Assembly: GCA_965198915.1 (NCBI GenBank)
Contig: CBDAQC010000004.1
Span: forward strand, 248,001-312,000
Length of the DNA: 64,000 nucleotides
From: BOG-908 sp965198915
GTDB lineage: Bacteria; Pseudomonadota; Alphaproteobacteria; Acetobacterales; Acetobacteraceae
Direction of reading: 5' to 3'
Position numbers and translations under genes: made by a program
The notes under the pieces: generated by a model
What the model saw: the letters and a program-made list of their open reading frames with translations, nothing else
What the model was told of the DNA's origin: nothing
The model's database searches: none
In this document: piece after piece, positions 63,266-64,000 of the stretch
How positions within the stretch are numbered: position 1 is the stretch's first letter
How the letters are laid out: each line of letters begins with the position of its first letter

Positions 63266-64000
63266 CTAAATACCATATAGTTGCATCTTAGTATGCAGAA
63301 GTTGCCGGTGTATTCCGAGTTTCCGGGCCGCTTCCGCGCGGTTGCCGCCCGTCGCGATTAAGGCCCGCTTGATCATCTCCTCCTCTAGCCGGCGCAGCGC
63401 TCCAGGCAACGAGCCATCCTGGCCGTCGGAGGGTGGTTCCGCACCCGCTTGGCCGAGGAAGTCGAAGTCGCTGGCATGCAGCACGGCATGGGCGCTCATC
63501 GCGGCCGCGCGTTGCATCACGTTGCGCAGCTCCCTGACATTGCCCGGCCAGCCATGCGCCACCAGGCGCGCCGCAGCCGGTGCAGAGAGCCGCCTCGGCG
63601 GCCCGCCCGCGGCAGCGAGTGCGAGGAAGTGCTCGGCTAGCGGTACCGTGTCGGCGAGCCGTTCACGCAGCGGCGGCAGGCGCAGCGGCACCACGCCCAA
63701 CCGGTAGAACAGGTCCTCTCGGAATCGGCCCTCCCGCACGGCGGCGGCGAGGTCGCGGTGCGTGGCGGCCACGATGCGCACGTCGATCGGCACTGCCCTG
63801 CCGCCCACCGGCACCACCTCGCGCTCCTGGATCACGCGCAGCATCTTAGCCTGCATTCCGAGGTCCATGTCGCCGATCTCGTCGAGGAACACCGTGCCGC
63901 CCTGGGCGTCCCGAAAAGATCCCGAACGGTCCCCCATCGCGCCGGTGAAGGCGCCGCGCACGTGGCCGAATAGTTCGCTCTCCAGCAGCTCGGTTGGAAT
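63266..64000 (-). CDS. Sigma-54-dependent transcriptional activator, N-terminally cut by the window edge
   Basis: The visible 245 codons cover the AAA+ domain from ESELFGHVRGAFTGAMGDRS on. GAFTGA is the loop that contacts sigma-54. Walker B is in GGTVFLDEIGDMDL; sensor I and II areas are IVAATHRDLAAAVREGRFRE and HGWPGNVRELRNVMQRA. The C-terminal Fis-type HTH is NRAEAARKLGIHRQLLHTKM. The regulatory N-terminus is outside the window. It may control genes to the right. Confidence 0.92.
   Translation of the reverse strand: MPTELLESELFGHVRGAFTGAMGDRSGSFRDAQGGTVFLDEIGDMDLGMQAKMLRVIQEREVVPVGGRAVPIDVRIVAATHRDLAAAVREGRFREDLFYRLGVVPLRLPPLRERLADTVPLAEHFLALAAAGGPPRRLSAPAAARLVAHGWPGNVRELRNVMQRAAAMSAHAVLHASDFDFLGQAGAEPPSDGQDGSLPGALRRLEEEMIKRALIATGGNRAEAARKLGIHRQLLHTKMQLYGI

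Noticed and set aside
1..64000. CRISPR arrays, rRNA genes, complete tRNA genes
   Set aside because: I saw no regularly spaced repeats of CRISPR type, no rRNA sequence and no full tRNA cloverleaf; only the tRNA-Arg fragment at 2073.

Overview
The window is high-GC DNA from a Gram-negative bacterium, most likely an alphaproteobacterium. The evidence is the short soluble-type phosphatidylserine decarboxylase, the DUF2934 protein, the TetR/LysR-controlled catabolic genes and an ATGA-overlap gene style. The genus cannot be fixed by eye. Housekeeping sequence at the left (psd and a membrane protein) meets a 47-nt 3' fragment of a tRNA-Arg(ACG) gene at 2073-2119. Beside it are paired CATAAC/GTTACCCC repeats and a P4-type integrase. 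From there to about 55 kb the window reads as a composite genomic island, or several stacked ones. No intact tRNA-Arg partner was found by eye, so the right end of the element probably lies outside the window.

Layout: 3.8-6.4 kb holds small genes and a graveyard of gene fragments (Na+/H+ antiporter, amidohydrolase, DUF1016 nuclease) plus a cupin and a DUF2934 protein. A CHASE3 hybrid histidine kinase follows at 6.7-8.9 kb. Next comes a tightly overlapped RiPP cluster at 9.0-11.9 kb: a precursor ending in Y/H-N-R repeats, a radical SAM/SPASM maturase, a 2OG-Fe(II) oxygenase and an HExxH-type peptide hydroxylase, with a divergent glycosyltransferase. A SIR2-TPR protein of defence type is at 13.3-15.3 kb.

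The centre (16.9-28.8 kb) is an AlpA-like regulator followed by two tandem, diverged four-gene modules. Each module encodes three large tyrosine-recombinase-fold proteins and one small protein, joined by stop/start overlaps. The first gene of the second module is truncated, and the junction holds a 13-6-13 inverted repeat with the architecture of a tyrosine-recombinase core site. A third, decayed 3' remnant lies at 32.1 kb beyond an alcohol dehydrogenase/TetR pair. After further relics come a primase-type zinc-finger protein, a cluster of small membrane proteins and lipoproteins, and a nuclease-STAND NTPase with a C-terminal SEC-C motif (39.1-41.9 kb).

From 42 to 48.5 kb there is catabolic cargo (DapA-like lyase, TetR/aldo-keto reductase, gentisate-dioxygenase-like cupin, a frameshifted LysR) and further fragments. 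A ParB-like gene (48.6-49.6 kb) is followed by a bacterial ubiquitin-like operon (50.1-53.3 kb: UBL-UBL-E2-like fusion, JAMM protease, E1) and a HigB/HigA-ImmA toxin-antitoxin operon (53.5-55.0 kb). The same TGTAAC-N5-GGGTAAC element precedes both operons. The right end (55.5-60.7 kb) is a TetR-controlled Baeyer-Villiger monooxygenase / SDR / aldehyde dehydrogenase operon. It is followed by a 5'-truncated sedolisin and a sigma-54 activator running off the edge.
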